A DNA stretch of 10,204 bases from an uncultured cyanobacterium (GTDB taxonomy: Bacteria > Cyanobacteriota > Cyanobacteriia > Phormidesmidales > Phormidesmidaceae), in contig CALHGI010000550.1 of NCBI GenBank assembly GCA_938029995.1, positions 1 to 10,204 of the forward strand. Direction: 5' to 3'. Shown piece by piece: positions 1 to 8,483 of the stretch. Every line of letters starts with the position of its first letter. Position 1 is the first letter of the stretch. Below the pieces are notes generated by a model. It did not search any database, was not told the DNA's origin, and saw only the letters and a list, made by a program, of their open reading frames with translations. A program made the position numbers and the translations under genes.

Positions 1-745
1 CACTGACGTAGACCTATATTTCTAATTAATTTAGGACAAAAGGTCCTTAACAAAAAGACGTTGAGTTGATAGGACTAGCAGTTTATGAATTACAAAAACA
101 TAACGCATAATTTCAGATCAAATACAATTCGAAAGACGTACGGTAATTGGAAATATTTTCAAAGGAGGTTTTTAGTTGTTTTATTTTCAAATGATTTCGC
201 AGATGGGTCTTATGTAGACGAAACGCGCGTCTGGTGTACTAAATTATAATCCTGGTACCTTTGATAACTGTTTACTAATATTCCTGCATATTATGGAAAA
301 GAGAGTCGTGGGCAGTGTTATCAGGAAACGCTTATATTTTAATGACATAAAGGCCCAGTAAAAGATGTTTATTTGTAAGTAAAGATACACATGTCTCCAC
401 AACAAACTTTCAATAGATGTTTCAAAGGCATAAGGATATAGACGTTTGAAATGACCTTCATCAGTAATTTGTGTTAATAAATTTCTGCCACTATACGCAA
501 TTGACCAATAATCAAGGTTAGATCTGATTCACAATCTCAATAGATAATTTATTATGATCAGAAATCGCTGTTATTGTGATCTGGACAATTCTTTAAAGGC
601 TGAAGTCGTGTTCAATCTTAGTCAGATTCCCGACTTGTCCACTGTGGTAAATTCAGTAGTTCTCAGACAATTTGGTTGGTGTCAATTAAAATCCGTTATT
701 TCTATGTTCTGACTGTCTGCTGGTTGTTATTTACATATATTAGCC
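1..745. other. AT-rich region without recognisable genes, left of a composition break
   Basis: This stretch is about one-third GC by eye, whereas the sequence from about 750 onward is well above one-half. All six frames are broken by frequent stops. The best small ORF is 85-249 on the plus strand (ATG start, 54 codons), weakly preceded by AGGA at 71-74. It matches nothing I know and is a length expected by chance in AT-rich DNA. I see no tRNA, no transposase fragment, no HIP1 site and no long repeat. Small hairpins exist (AGGAC/GTCCT at 33-47; AGACG/CGTCT near 216-234) but have no clear role. It could be inserted foreign DNA, decayed sequence, or a misjoined or low-quality contig end. Confidence 0.6.
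85..249 (+). CDS. possible 54-aa ORF, unrecognised
   Basis: An ATG-initiated frame of 54 codons ends in TAA within the AT-rich left flank. The product is basic in its first half (many Lys, Arg and Asn) and contains the stretch FLVVLFSNDFADGSY, followed by VDETRVW. There is only a weak Shine-Dalgarno-like AGGA about 10 bases upstream. I recognise no family. Open frames of this length arise by chance in such sequence, so this is listed only as the best coding candidate in the region. Confidence 0.12.
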   Translation: MNYKNITHNFRSNTIRKTYGNWKYFQRRFLVVLFSNDFADGSYVDETRVWCTKL

Positions 746-1467
746 GCGATCTCAGTCGGCCCATTCTCCGGGTTTACGGCCAGCTTATCTCCGGTGCTGC
801 CCCCGATACGGCTTCGGTGGCGGTGCCCAACCCGGCGGCCTACTTTGTGGAGCGCTTTCGCCGCACCTTGGCTGGCCAGGGCATTTCCGTTGGCCAAAGT
901 GGCATCACCCAGGCGGCTCCCAGCGGCTCTGAACTGGCGGCGGTTAACTCCCCACCCCTGGCTCAATGGATGGTGCGCACCAATCGCAATAGTAAGAATA
1001 TCTATGCTGAGGCTATGCTCAAATCCCTGGCAAGCCGCAACGCCGATGATGCCACTAACTCGGGGATTATGGCGGTAGAAACCATTTTGGAACGGCTGGG
1101 TGTGAACCCGGCGCTCTATGAAATCGTTGATGGGTCTGGGCTTTCTCGCCATAACTTGGCCACTCCCCAAGCCTTTGTTGATACCCTGCAGGCCATGGCC
1201 CGCTCCCCCCATGCCGCCACCTATCGCAACTCCCTGGCGGTGGCCGGGGCCAGCGGCACCCTGGGCAATCGCCTGGGGGGCATTCGCTTTGCGGGTAAAA
1301 CCGGGGCCATTAGTCACAATGCGTCCCTATCCGGCTATCTTGAGCCCCCTAACCATTCGCCATTAGTGCTGAGTATTATCATCAATAACCTGGACCAACG
1401 GGGAGCCGTTCTCCGGCGCACCATTGATGATGTGGTCAAGGTGGCGGCCCAGCTAGACGATTGCTGA
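676..1467 (+). pseudogene. dacB: 5'-truncated D-alanyl-D-alanine carboxypeptidase/endopeptidase (PBP4 family, peptidase S13)
   Basis: Intact members of this family act in the periplasm, trimming the terminal D-Ala of peptidoglycan stem peptides or cutting cross-links. The frame keeps the C-terminal part of the fold. The second active-site motif SxN is SKN at residues 106-108 (in NSKNIYAE). A DGSGLSRHN segment lies at 152-160, GASGTLGNRL at 191-200, and the third motif KTG at 208-210 (GKTGAIS). The C-terminus looks natural. The first motif, SxxK with the nucleophilic serine, should lie roughly 200 or more residues before SxN and is absent. Family-like sequence begins only around residues 28-35 (LRVYGQL). 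The first ~25 residues come from the AT-rich flank and start at a TTG with no convincing ribosome binding site, so 676 is merely the frame limit. The remnant cannot be an active enzyme by itself. Either the gene was interrupted or the assembly is joined wrongly here. Confidence 0.8.
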
Positions 1468-1663
1468 GCAAACCAGCCGTTCCCCGGCAGCGGTTTACAG
1501 AGGTCGCTGGTCATCTGGGAATACTGCAGGGGTGTGAGTTAATATATACATCTTCCTTAATATTTTCTTTAGGTTCCCCATTCCCAGAAACGGTTTTAGT
1601 ACCCTTTTTGGGCATCCCCTATCGCTGTTGTTCGGGGGGACTCCTGTCATTCCCTAGTACCGC
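1468..1663 (+). promoter_or_regulatory. intergenic region and presumed promoter of the GH15/PhK-like gene
   Basis: This gap of 196 bases holds no coding frame I believe. An AT-rich patch, TTAATATATACATC near 1540-1553, contains -10-like hexamers, but no good -35 hexamer is placed upstream. TCCCC near 1615 can pair with GGGGA near 1637 to give a weak 5-bp hairpin about 25 bases before the next start codon. No Shine-Dalgarno sequence sits at normal distance from the ATG at 1664, which is common in cyanobacteria. No intrinsic terminator for the dacB remnant is visible. Confidence 0.3.
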
Positions 1664-4600
1664 ATGGCTCGCTTCGATTCTCGTCAAGACCACCTCAACT
1701 ACTACTACCAGCAGATTCAAACTGTGATTTTGTCCCGTCAAAATCCGGTGACGGGTCTGCTGCCTGCCAGTACTGCGATTACCTCCCATGGTGACTACAC
1801 CGATGCCTGGGTGCGGGATAACGTGTACAGCATCATGGCGGTGTGGGGACTGGCCCTGGCCTATCGAAAAATTGATGAAAATCTGGGCCGCACCTACGAG
1901 CTAGAGCAGAGCGTCACTAAGCTGATGCGGGGTTTGCTGTTTTCCATGATGCAGCAGACGGCCAAGGTGGAAAAGTTTAAGCGCACCCAGGACCCGCTGG
2001 ATGCCCTCCATGCTAAGTACAATACGCCGACGGGCAGCACGGTGGTGGGGGATGACGAATGGGGCCATCTGCAGCTGGATGCCACGTCGATTTATTTGCT
2101 GATGCTGGCCCAGATGACCAGTTCTGGGTTGCAGATCATTTACACCCGTGATGAGGTGGACTTTGTTCAAAACCTGGTTTACTACATTGGCCGGGCCTAC
2201 CGTACGGCGGACTACGGCATTTGGGAGCGGGGTAATAAGCTGAACCACGGTAAGCCCGAGCTTAACGGGAGTTCCGTGGGCATGGCCAAGGCGGCCCTGG
2301 AGGCGATGAACGGTCTCAACCTGTTTGGGGTGAGGGGCGGTCACGGCTCGGTCGTTCACGTTTTGCCAGATGAGATTGCCCGCACCCGCATTACCCTAGA
2401 GTCTTTGCTACCTAGGGAATCGGGGTCTAAGGAAATTGATGCCGCACTGTTGAGTGTGATTGGCTTTCCGGCTTTTGCAGTGGATAATCCTGAGTTGCTT
2501 CAGGTCACCCAGGACGCCATTTATGAAAAATTGCAGGGACAGTATGGCTGTAAGCGGTTTCTGCGGGACGGTCACCAGGCGGTGGTGGAAGATGCGGAAC
2601 GACTGCACTATGAGCCCGGTGAGCTGAAGGATTTTGAGCACATTGAGTGTGAATGGCCCCTGTTTTTCTGTTACATGCTGCTCAACAGCCTGTTTCGTAA
2701 TGATGGCGATCAGGCGGCCTTTTATCGGGAGCGGCTAGAGGCGTTGGCGGTGAACCAAGGTGGGTTGGATCTTTTGCCCGAGCTTTATTATGTGCCCACG
2801 GCGGTGATTGAGGCTGAGCGGGAAAACCCCCACAGCCAAATCCGTGAGCCCAATGACAATATTCCGTTGGTGTGGGCGCAAAGTCTCTACTACATGGGCC
2901 AGATGATCCAGGATGGGCTTATTACCCTGGGGGACATTGACCCCTTAGCCCGGCATCTGAAGGTGGGGCAAAACCGTCAGCCCATTGTGCAAATTTCGTT
3001 GCTGTCAGAGGATAGCGACCTGCAGCAGCAGTTGGCTAACTATGGCATTGAGACCCAGGTTTTAGAGCAAATTGATCCGGTCCAGGTGCGCACCTCAACG
3101 GACTTGGCCGATCTCTATGCCCTCATTGGTTGCAACGACAAACTTGAAACCACCGGTCGTCCCGACCGTCGGCTGCGCAGTTTAGCCACCTCGCGGATCT
3201 TTCGCATTAAGCGAGAGACCGTGGTGTTTGTGCCGGCGTTTTTGGACCCTAGCCAGTTTTATATCACCCTCGACTATCAGTTTTTGGTGGCTCAGATCCG
3301 CAGTGAACTGGCCTATATCCATGAACATTGGAACGAGCCGGGGCGTCCCACGGTGACCCTATTGCTCACCCATCGCATGTTTGAGTTGGGGCACAAGGCC
3401 ATTAGCGATTCGCCACTGCTGCAGCTGATTTTTGAGCTGAAGGATGGGGAATGTAACGGCGTACCGGTGAAGGTGGGGTCTTTGTTTCAGCTGATGCTGA
3501 CGGCGGCAACGGAGCGCATGGAAGATGGGCTGCTGCCCGAGGCGGGGGAGCCTCTGTCGTCTTACACTATGCCGATTTCGGCCTATTTGCCCCTCTCCGA
3601 TGGCAACACTAAGCCCCTGACCCAGATTCAAGAACTGGATCTGGAGCGGGAAACCGATGGTTGGCGACTCCTGGAAGCGCTTAAGGTTTCTGACAACCTA
3701 TACGAGCAGATTGAGCTGATTAGTAACCTTTGTCGGTTGGAGCACCTGGCCTATGACACGGGCTGGGGGGAGGCGGCTGGGGAGCAGGTGACCCTGGCTA
3801 ATTTGCTCCATGAGATTTACATCAAGGCGGGGCGTTTAGAGCTGTGGGCCATTGTGCGCCGGGCGGCGGGTTTATTGAATAAAATGGCCATTGGTTTGGC
3901 GGATGCGGCGACGGAACTGTTGGTGCGTCAAAAGCAAATTGCGGTGGGTAAGGCCTATAGTGAGGCTTCGTTGATTACGGATCCCCTGGCCCCTAATGAT
4001 CTGTTGGCTAAGATTAATGAGTTTTGTGGTGAGGATATTCGCGATCGCACCCTCACCCAAGAAATTCTGATCTACCTCAGTGTCCTGATCAACTCAGAGC
4101 CCGAGCTGTTCGAACGACTCCTCACCCTGCGGGTAAGCTACCTGATTTTGCTAATCAATAGCGAAATCCGTCGCGAACAGTCCTGCACCCAGGATGAAGC
4201 CTATGAAGTGCTCATGGCCATGAGTCCCTTTGAAATTAAAATGCGCTTGCGCCAGGTGCTGGCCGGTTACGAGGGCCTCGATAGCAACTTGTTCCGTCAA
4301 GAATCGATTCAGTCTCGGAAGCCCAAATCCGTTAACTGGGTGGTCCTACCCCAGGCGGAAGAGACCGAGGAAGCCGAGGAAGAATGGCTCCATCGCCGTC
4401 AGCGAGAGGGGAGCCTCAACCGGGTGCCCGAAGACTTTTACCCTCGGGTGTGGCGGCTGCTTAAACATTGCAAAGGCATTGTTATTGGCGACAAGCTCGA
4501 ACGCCGTAACCGCCTGATTAGCGAACTGATTCTGTCGGATACCACACCGGAGGAAAAAGACTTTGCCCTGCGCATTGAGCACCTGTTTAACAAAATTCAG

Positions 4601-4894
4601 GCTCCAGAATATCGCCAGGTCAATGTGGAAGCCCTGATGGAACTTTCCGAACTCTTTGACACCAACCCCGACTGGCAGCTAGAAGACTACATTGTGTTAG
4701 ATGTGCTGGTGGGCCATGCTGTCCGTCTCTCCTGGATCGACGGCGGCGACCACCGTGCCCATCGCTATCTCCAGGACAAGGCTAAGGCCTGGCGGTCGTT
4801 TTACCAAGACACCCCCCACCAATGTGCCAAATACATTGCCAAGGCTATGCAGTTTTTGATCGAACTCAACGAGGGGGAAATGGCGTCGGCTTAG
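1664..4894 (+). CDS. GH15-family / phosphorylase kinase alpha/beta-like protein
   Basis: The 1076-aa product resembles the alpha and beta regulatory subunits of animal phosphorylase kinase along its whole length; in cyanobacteria such proteins are usually annotated as glycoside hydrolase family 15. The GH15 (alpha/alpha)6-barrel-like domain spans about residues 1-430. Landmarks are DAWVRDNVYS (47-56), VVGDDEWGHLQLDA (127-140), DYGIWERG (183-190), NGSSVGMAKAALEA (201-214) and ECEWPLF (328-334). Glu188 matches the GH15 general acid and Glu395 (REPND, before PLVWAQSLYYMG) fits the general base, so glucosidase activity is plausible. A helical middle part leads to a PhK-type C-terminal domain from about residue 660, with LNRVPEDFYPRVW near 918 and PEYRQVNVEALMEL near 980. 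An acidic stretch (AEETEEAEEE) lies near 897-906. There is no signal peptide, so it is probably cytosolic. The C-terminus (GEMASA) lacks the prenylation box of the animal subunits. The start is fixed by an in-frame TAG at 1655-1657. No kinase gene is adjacent. A role in glycogen or oligosaccharide handling is inference. Confidence 0.92.
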   Translation: MARFDSRQDHLNYYYQQIQTVILSRQNPVTGLLPASTAITSHGDYTDAWVRDNVYSIMAVWGLALAYRKIDENLGRTYELEQSVTKLMRGLLFSMMQQTAKVEKFKRTQDPLDALHAKYNTPTGSTVVGDDEWGHLQLDATSIYLLMLAQMTSSGLQIIYTRDEVDFVQNLVYYIGRAYRTADYGIWERGNKLNHGKPELNGSSVGMAKAALEAMNGLNLFGVRGGHGSVVHVLPDEIARTRITLESLLPRESGSKEIDAALLSVIGFPAFAVDNPELLQVTQDAIYEKLQGQYGCKRFLRDGHQAVVEDAERLHYEPGELKDFEHIECEWPLFFCYMLLNSLFRNDGDQAAFYRERLEALAVNQGGLDLLPELYYVPTAVIEAERENPHSQIREPNDNIPLVWAQSLYYMGQMIQDGLITLGDIDPLARHLKVGQNRQPIVQISLLSEDSDLQQQLANYGIETQVLEQIDPVQVRTSTDLADLYALIGCNDKLETTGRPDRRLRSLATSRIFRIKRETVVFVPAFLDPSQFYITLDYQFLVAQIRSELAYIHEHWNEPGRPTVTLLLTHRMFELGHKAISDSPLLQLIFELKDGECNGVPVKVGSLFQLMLTAATERMEDGLLPEAGEPLSSYTMPISAYLPLSDGNTKPLTQIQELDLERETDGWRLLEALKVSDNLYEQIELISNLCRLEHLAYDTGWGEAAGEQVTLANLLHEIYIKAGRLELWAIVRRAAGLLNKMAIGLADAATELLVRQKQIAVGKAYSEASLITDPLAPNDLLAKINEFCGEDIRDRTLTQEILIYLSVLINSEPELFERLLTLRVSYLILLINSEIRREQSCTQDEAYEVLMAMSPFEIKMRLRQVLAGYEGLDSNLFRQESIQSRKPKSVNWVVLPQAEETEEAEEEWLHRRQREGSLNRVPEDFYPRVWRLLKHCKGIVIGDKLERRNRLISELILSDTTPEEKDFALRIEHLFNKIQAPEYRQVNVEALMELSELFDTNPDWQLEDYIVLDVLVGHAVRLSWIDGGDHRAHRYLQDKAKAWRSFYQDTPHQCAKYIAKAMQFLIELNEGEMASA

Positions 4895-6240
4895 GGGGCT
4901 TTTGTCCCTTTGGGAACGCTGTTCTTGTTCACTGTGTTTTTCTCCTTTGGGCGCTCTTGGCCTATGGAGGCATCTTTCTTTGGGAGCGCATTTTCCCCTG
5001 CGACAACCATTTCCCCAGCTGTGATCGTATAGCTGAGGGCCATGGGCGGTTCTTGCTCGTCCCACCAGGGCAGGGTGCCATCAAAGGTAATGGTAATGCC
5101 CTCTCCAGCCACCCCATAGTGCCAAGTTCTAGGGGCGCATACTTTGGAATCGGTGCTCGCTAGCACCGTGGGCCAGCGTCCGGTTTCCCCATGGGTGCGT
5201 TTCGCTTCGGTCACTAAGGTGTTTAGTTCCATGGAGAGGGCATTGGTAACCGTGCTTTGGAATGCCGTCAGCGGTATGGCATAGGGGTTGGTGCCATAGG
5301 ACTGGGGTAAATTGTCGCCATTTACGGTGCAAAAGCTGGTGGGGGTTAGCTGTTGATAAAAGCTGTTGTGGAGTGTTTGTTCATTGGTTTGGGTGAGGAC
5401 CAAAAAGTCTGCAAAGGGTAGGGCCAGGATGTATTGATAGCCGATACTACTCAGGGCTGCCAAGGGCTTTTTCCGAAAGGTGTTAATCGATCGGGTATAC
5501 CAAAGGTGGGTGTCTAAGGTGGCTGCTTCAATCAGTGGGGGACCATAGTCCGTTTCCGCTAGCGCCAAGTTGGTGTGGCGGGCCACCGCAATCTCTGCCT
5601 TGACCAGGCTAGTGGCCAGGACTTGGGCCATCAGGCTCGGATGGGCCACCATGGAGCGGGTCAGGTTCATGGCCGCATTAAAGGCGGAGTCTTGCCCGGA
5701 GCGATCGTTTGCCTGGTACGCCAGGATGCTTTGGGCCAATAACCGGCTGTGCAATGCCATAATGCCGCCGTAGTTTGGCCCATCACTGGCCCCACTGCCA
5801 TCCTCTGGGGTGACCATGGCGACGGTGTCAAATGCCCAGCTAGGCTGGGTTTGGAGAAGCTTTTGTAGTTGATTCAGTCTATCCGCTTCCTGCCCTAGGT
5901 GCTGGGTAATGGGGGAGGGCAGCCGGGGCAATGGCCCAGCCTCCAGATGAATGACCCCATCAAAATAGTCCGCCAAGGCCGTGGCGACCGCCGATTGCTG
6001 GCCATGGTCATCGGTGGGACGTTCCGTGGTCCCTAGATCCATCGTCTGTAGCAGCTGATTAATTTGGTTGCCGGTGAGGCTAGTGACCTGGGGCTGGTAT
6101 TTGGCTAAATATCCTTCGGAAATGGCCAGTTGCTGGGCCACCCGGTGGGCGGTGAAGACTTTGACCATGGCCATGCCCGCTAGGACTGTTGCGATCGCAA
6201 TCCCCCCACCATTCATCAACGATTTCACAATTCTATTCAT
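4891..6240 (-). CDS. membrane-anchored hypothetical protein (449 aa)
   Basis: I do not recognise the family. The product starts MNRIVKSLMNGGG, followed by a hydrophobic segment at residues 11-29, which reads as an N-terminal signal anchor or uncleaved signal peptide; the rest would then be periplasmic. The body is rich in Ala, Leu, Thr and Gln, with likely helical stretches at 80-130, 160-225 and 325-350. It has only two cysteines, Cys304 and Cys368, which could form a disulfide. The region at 355-415 (GRWPTVL, GEGITITFDG, PWWDEQ, ALSYTITAGEM) looks beta-rich. The tail from about 420 is lysine-rich and probably disordered. The ATG start (complement of 6238-6240) has no clear Shine-Dalgarno but gives a sensible positive-inside anchor. 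The gene overlaps the convergent GH15/PhK-like gene by four bases and diverges from gatB. Codon choice and GC match the neighbours, so it is probably a native gene. Confidence 0.8.
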   Translation of the reverse strand: MNRIVKSLMNGGGIAIATVLAGMAMVKVFTAHRVAQQLAISEGYLAKYQPQVTSLTGNQINQLLQTMDLGTTERPTDDHGQQSAVATALADYFDGVIHLEAGPLPRLPSPITQHLGQEADRLNQLQKLLQTQPSWAFDTVAMVTPEDGSGASDGPNYGGIMALHSRLLAQSILAYQANDRSGQDSAFNAAMNLTRSMVAHPSLMAQVLATSLVKAEIAVARHTNLALAETDYGPPLIEAATLDTHLWYTRSINTFRKKPLAALSSIGYQYILALPFADFLVLTQTNEQTLHNSFYQQLTPTSFCTVNGDNLPQSYGTNPYAIPLTAFQSTVTNALSMELNTLVTEAKRTHGETGRWPTVLASTDSKVCAPRTWHYGVAGEGITITFDGTLPWWDEQEPPMALSYTITAGEMVVAGENALPKKDASIGQERPKEKNTVNKNSVPKGTKAP

Positions 6241-6564
6241 GCAGCTTGCAATTCAATCAGTTCAATGGGCTGTGGCAGCTGCACCAGGGAGACCCCTCTC
6301 CACCATTAATGTTCGTAATAATGACACCTTACATACCCTGAGCCATCAAAACCCTGACGTGTTCCCGCGTTAGCCTAGCCATCGTCTTAATTTGTTATAT
6401 GTGAGCTAACTTTAGGGTTGGTTAAAGCCTGCGCCCTTGTTCCGGTCATCAGCGCGTCAGGTCAATCGACGGGCGTGGGCTGATCTAGAGTTATGGCAAT
6501 CAGCCACACTGGTTCCCTCGTCACCCGCTACAATAGGACACGTTCATTTCACCCACCGTCCACT
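6241..6564. promoter_or_regulatory. divergent intergenic region between the hypothetical gene and gatB
   Basis: These 324 bases must carry the promoters of both divergent genes. GTTAGC (6369-6374) and GCTAAC (6405-6410) form a 6-bp inverted repeat around an AT-rich centre. CTTTA and TAAAG (near 6410-6427) form another 5-bp pair. Either could be a dyad for a regulator, but neither matches a motif I can name. I see no clear sigma-70 promoter for the minus-strand gene. An in-frame ATG at 6493 would extend gatB by 24 codons, but that stretch looks like leader sequence rather than protein. Confidence 0.4.
6529..6534 (+). promoter_or_regulatory. putative -10 element of gatB
   Basis: TACAAT lies 30 bases upstream of the ATG at 6565. 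It differs from the TATAAT consensus at one position. No good -35 hexamer is present at 16-18 bases. If it is used, transcription would begin near 6541, downstream of the ATG at 6493, which would exclude that longer start. Confidence 0.35.
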
Positions 6565-8055
6565 ATGACCGCTGCGGCACCTGCTAAGACCGAGTACGAA
6601 GCCGTCATTGGCTTAGAAATTCACTGCCAGCTCAGCACCAATACCAAGATTTTTACCTCCAGCTCGGCTGAGTTTGGGGCCGACCCCAACACCCACATTG
6701 ACCCCATCACCGTGGGCATGCCTGGGGTGCTACCGGTGCTCAACGAAAAGGTTTTGGAATATGCGGTCAAGGCGGGCCTGGCCCTAAACTGCCAGATCGC
6801 ACCCTACAGTAAGTTTGACCGTAAGCAATACTTTTACCCGGACCTGCCCAAGAACTACCAAATCTCCCAGTTCGACCTGCCCATCGCCGAACACGGCTGG
6901 ATTAACATTGAGCTGGTGGACAAAAAGAGCGGCACCGTAGAACGCAAGAAAATCGGCATCACCCGGCTCCACATGGAAGAAGACGCCGGTAAGCTGGTGC
7001 ACGCTGGCAGTGACAACCTCGCCGGGTCCACCTATTCCCTGGTGGACTACAGCCGTGCCGGGGTGCCCCTGATTGAAATCGTCTCCGAGCCCGATTTACG
7101 CACGGGCAAAGAGGCCGCCGAATATGCCCAGGAAGTGCGCCGCGTTGTGCGCTACCTGGGTGTGGGCGATGGCAACATGCAAGAGGGCTCCCTGCGCTGC
7201 GACGTGAACATTTCCATCCGACCCAAGGGCCAAGAAGCCTTTGGCACCAAGGTGGAAATCAAAAACATGAACTCCTTCAGCGCCATCCAAAAGGCCATCG
7301 ACTACGAAATCGAACGCCAGACTGAAGCGGTGGAAAGCGGTGACGAAGAAATCGTCCAGGAAACGCGCCTGTGGGATGAAAGTACCCAGGTCACCAAAAG
7401 CATGCGTTCCAAGGAAGGCTCCAGCGACTATCGCTATTTCCCCGAGCCCGACCTGCCCCCCATCGAAGTGTCCAAAAAACAGCTCGAATCTTGGCAATCA
7501 GAGCTGCCTGAGCTACCGGCCAACAAACGCGATCGCTACGAAAAGGAACTAGGCCTATCCGCCTATGACACCCGCGTCCTCACCGACGACCGCAGCATTG
7601 CCGACTACTTTGAGCGCACCATCGCCACCGGAGCCGATGCCAAAACTTCAGCCAACTGGGTGATGGGCGACATCGCCGGGTACTTGAATGCCGAGAAACT
7701 GGCCATTGGCGACATTGGCCTCACCCCAGAGGGGCTGGGGGAAATGGTGAACCTGATTACCGCCGGTACCATCAGCAATAAAATCGGTAAGGATCTATTG
7801 CCCACCCTGCTTAAAGACGGCGGTTCCCCCAAGGCCATTGTGGAAGAAAAAGGCCTGGTGCAAATTTCTGACCCCGCAGCCATTGAAGCCCTGATCGATG
7901 AAGTGATAGCCGCCAACCCCGATGAGCTAGCGAAGTACCGCGCTGGTAAGAAGAAGCTGCAAGGCTTCTTTGTTGGCAAGGTGATGAAGCAGTCTGGAGG
8001 TCGGGCAGATCCCAAACTGACCAATCAATTACTGGGGAAAAAATTAAATGGGTAA
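6565..8055 (+). CDS. gatB: aspartyl/glutamyl-tRNA(Asn/Gln) amidotransferase subunit B
   Basis: GatB is the tRNA-binding kinase subunit of GatCAB. It activates the side chain of Glu mischarged on tRNA-Gln (or Asp on tRNA-Asn), which is then amidated with ammonia from GatA. The 496-aa product is full length for the family. Visible landmarks are GLEIHCQL (16-23), [10 protein letters not shown] (51-60), [16 protein letters not shown] (84-99), [11 protein letters not shown] (136-146), the signature [14 protein letters not shown] (160-173), [13 protein letters not shown] (208-220), [16 protein letters not shown] (233-248) and [13 protein letters not shown] (287-299). The YqeY-like helical tail follows, to the end at GKKLNG. 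I chose the ATG at 6565 ([18 protein letters not shown]), because cyanobacterial GatB proteins typically start just before [10 protein letters not shown]. The frame is open back to an ATG at 6493, but those 24 residues are not family-like and a -10-like TACAAT lies inside them. No Shine-Dalgarno is visible. gatA and gatC are not adjacent, as is usual in cyanobacteria. The gene appears intact. Confidence 0.97.
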   Translation: MTAAAPAKTEYEAVIGLEIHCQLSTNTKIFTSSSAEFGADPNTHIDPITVGMPGVLPVLNEKVLEYAVKAGLALNCQIAPYSKFDRKQYFYPDLPKNYQISQFDLPIAEHGWINIELVDKKSGTVERKKIGITRLHMEEDAGKLVHAGSDNLAGSTYSLVDYSRAGVPLIEIVSEPDLRTGKEAAEYAQEVRRVVRYLGVGDGNMQEGSLRCDVNISIRPKGQEAFGTKVEIKNMNSFSAIQKAIDYEIERQTEAVESGDEEIVQETRLWDESTQVTKSMRSKEGSSDYRYFPEPDLPPIEVSKKQLESWQSELPELPANKRDRYEKELGLSAYDTRVLTDDRSIADYFERTIATGADAKTSANWVMGDIAGYLNAEKLAIGDIGLTPEGLGEMVNLITAGTISNKIGKDLLPTLLKDGGSPKAIVEEKGLVQISDPAAIEALIDEVIAANPDELAKYRAGKKKLQGFFVGKVMKQSGGRADPKLTNQLLGKKLNG

Positions 8056-8297
8056 ACTGAAGTTGGTTTGAGGCTGCCCCTGTGTTATTTTTCAAAGCGG
8101 TGGCCCATGTGGCCATATGGGGTGAACGCTGAATGCTATACTCCAGGCTGAAACCCGCGAAAAACCTTACCTTGGTGGACTTTATATCAACTTCACGAAT
8201 ATAAACTTCTGGCAAGATTCTCAAAAAACTTAAAAAGGGGGTTACACCCCACACCCCATCCGTGGCATACTATGTTAAGTAGATGCACCCTGATGGT

Positions 8298-8328
8298 TGG
8301 AGAGCTTGTATGCTCTCCATTTTTTTTT
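8298..8328 (+). terminator. intrinsic terminator, probably of gatB
   Basis: A perfect 8-bp stem TGGAGAGC (8298-8305) / GCTCTCCA (8312-8319) with a 6-base loop is followed directly by nine T residues (8320-8328). It is the first good plus-strand terminator after gatB, about 240 bases beyond its stop. The -10-like TACTAT at 8268-8273 leaves open that it instead ends a very short independent RNA. Confidence 0.85.
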
Positions 8329-8345
8329 GTCATTTTTAGGGGGCC

Positions 8346-8483
8346 GCTATGGCCATGGCTTTACCCCACAGGTCAAACCATAGGTGGGCGCAAAAGCTAG
8401 GGGTAGTAGCGGTTATGGCCCCACAGACCATGGGCTATAAAAAGCATATCTGGCTCCCTTTTAATGGCAGTCGTGCTATGGCC
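8346..8483 (+). repeat. degenerate short repeats around GCTATGGCC
   Basis: GCTATGGCC at 8346-8354, GTTATGGCC at 8412-8420 and GCTATGGCC at 8475-8483 are spaced 66 and 63 bases apart. The first two are followed by a shared block CCCCACAG (8364-8371 and 8419-8426), then ACCAT and GGGC with small indels. The reverse complement GCCATAGC recurs near 8613-8620. This looks like a decayed local duplication or a remnant of a dispersed intergenic repeat. Confidence 0.35.

Noticed and set aside
161..217. Perfect Shine-Dalgarno AAAGGAGGT (161-169) followed at good spacing by a TTG start
   Set aside because: The frame from TTG 176 closes after only 13 codons, so there is no gene to serve; purine-rich runs are expected by chance here.
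727..1317. 196-codon open frame on the minus strand
   Set aside because: It lies opposite the dacB remnant, which has clear family motifs; the antisense frame has no recognisable protein features and is a by-product of GC-rich codons.
1461..1727. 88-codon plus-strand frame between the dacB remnant and the GH15/PhK-like gene
   Set aside because: It has no family resemblance and no ribosome binding site, and it overlaps the start of the strongly supported 1664 gene in another frame.
8232..8251. Minus-strand terminator-like GGGG/CCCC hairpin with a short T run
   Set aside because: The stem is only four pairs and no minus-strand gene lies upstream of it, so it is probably chance.
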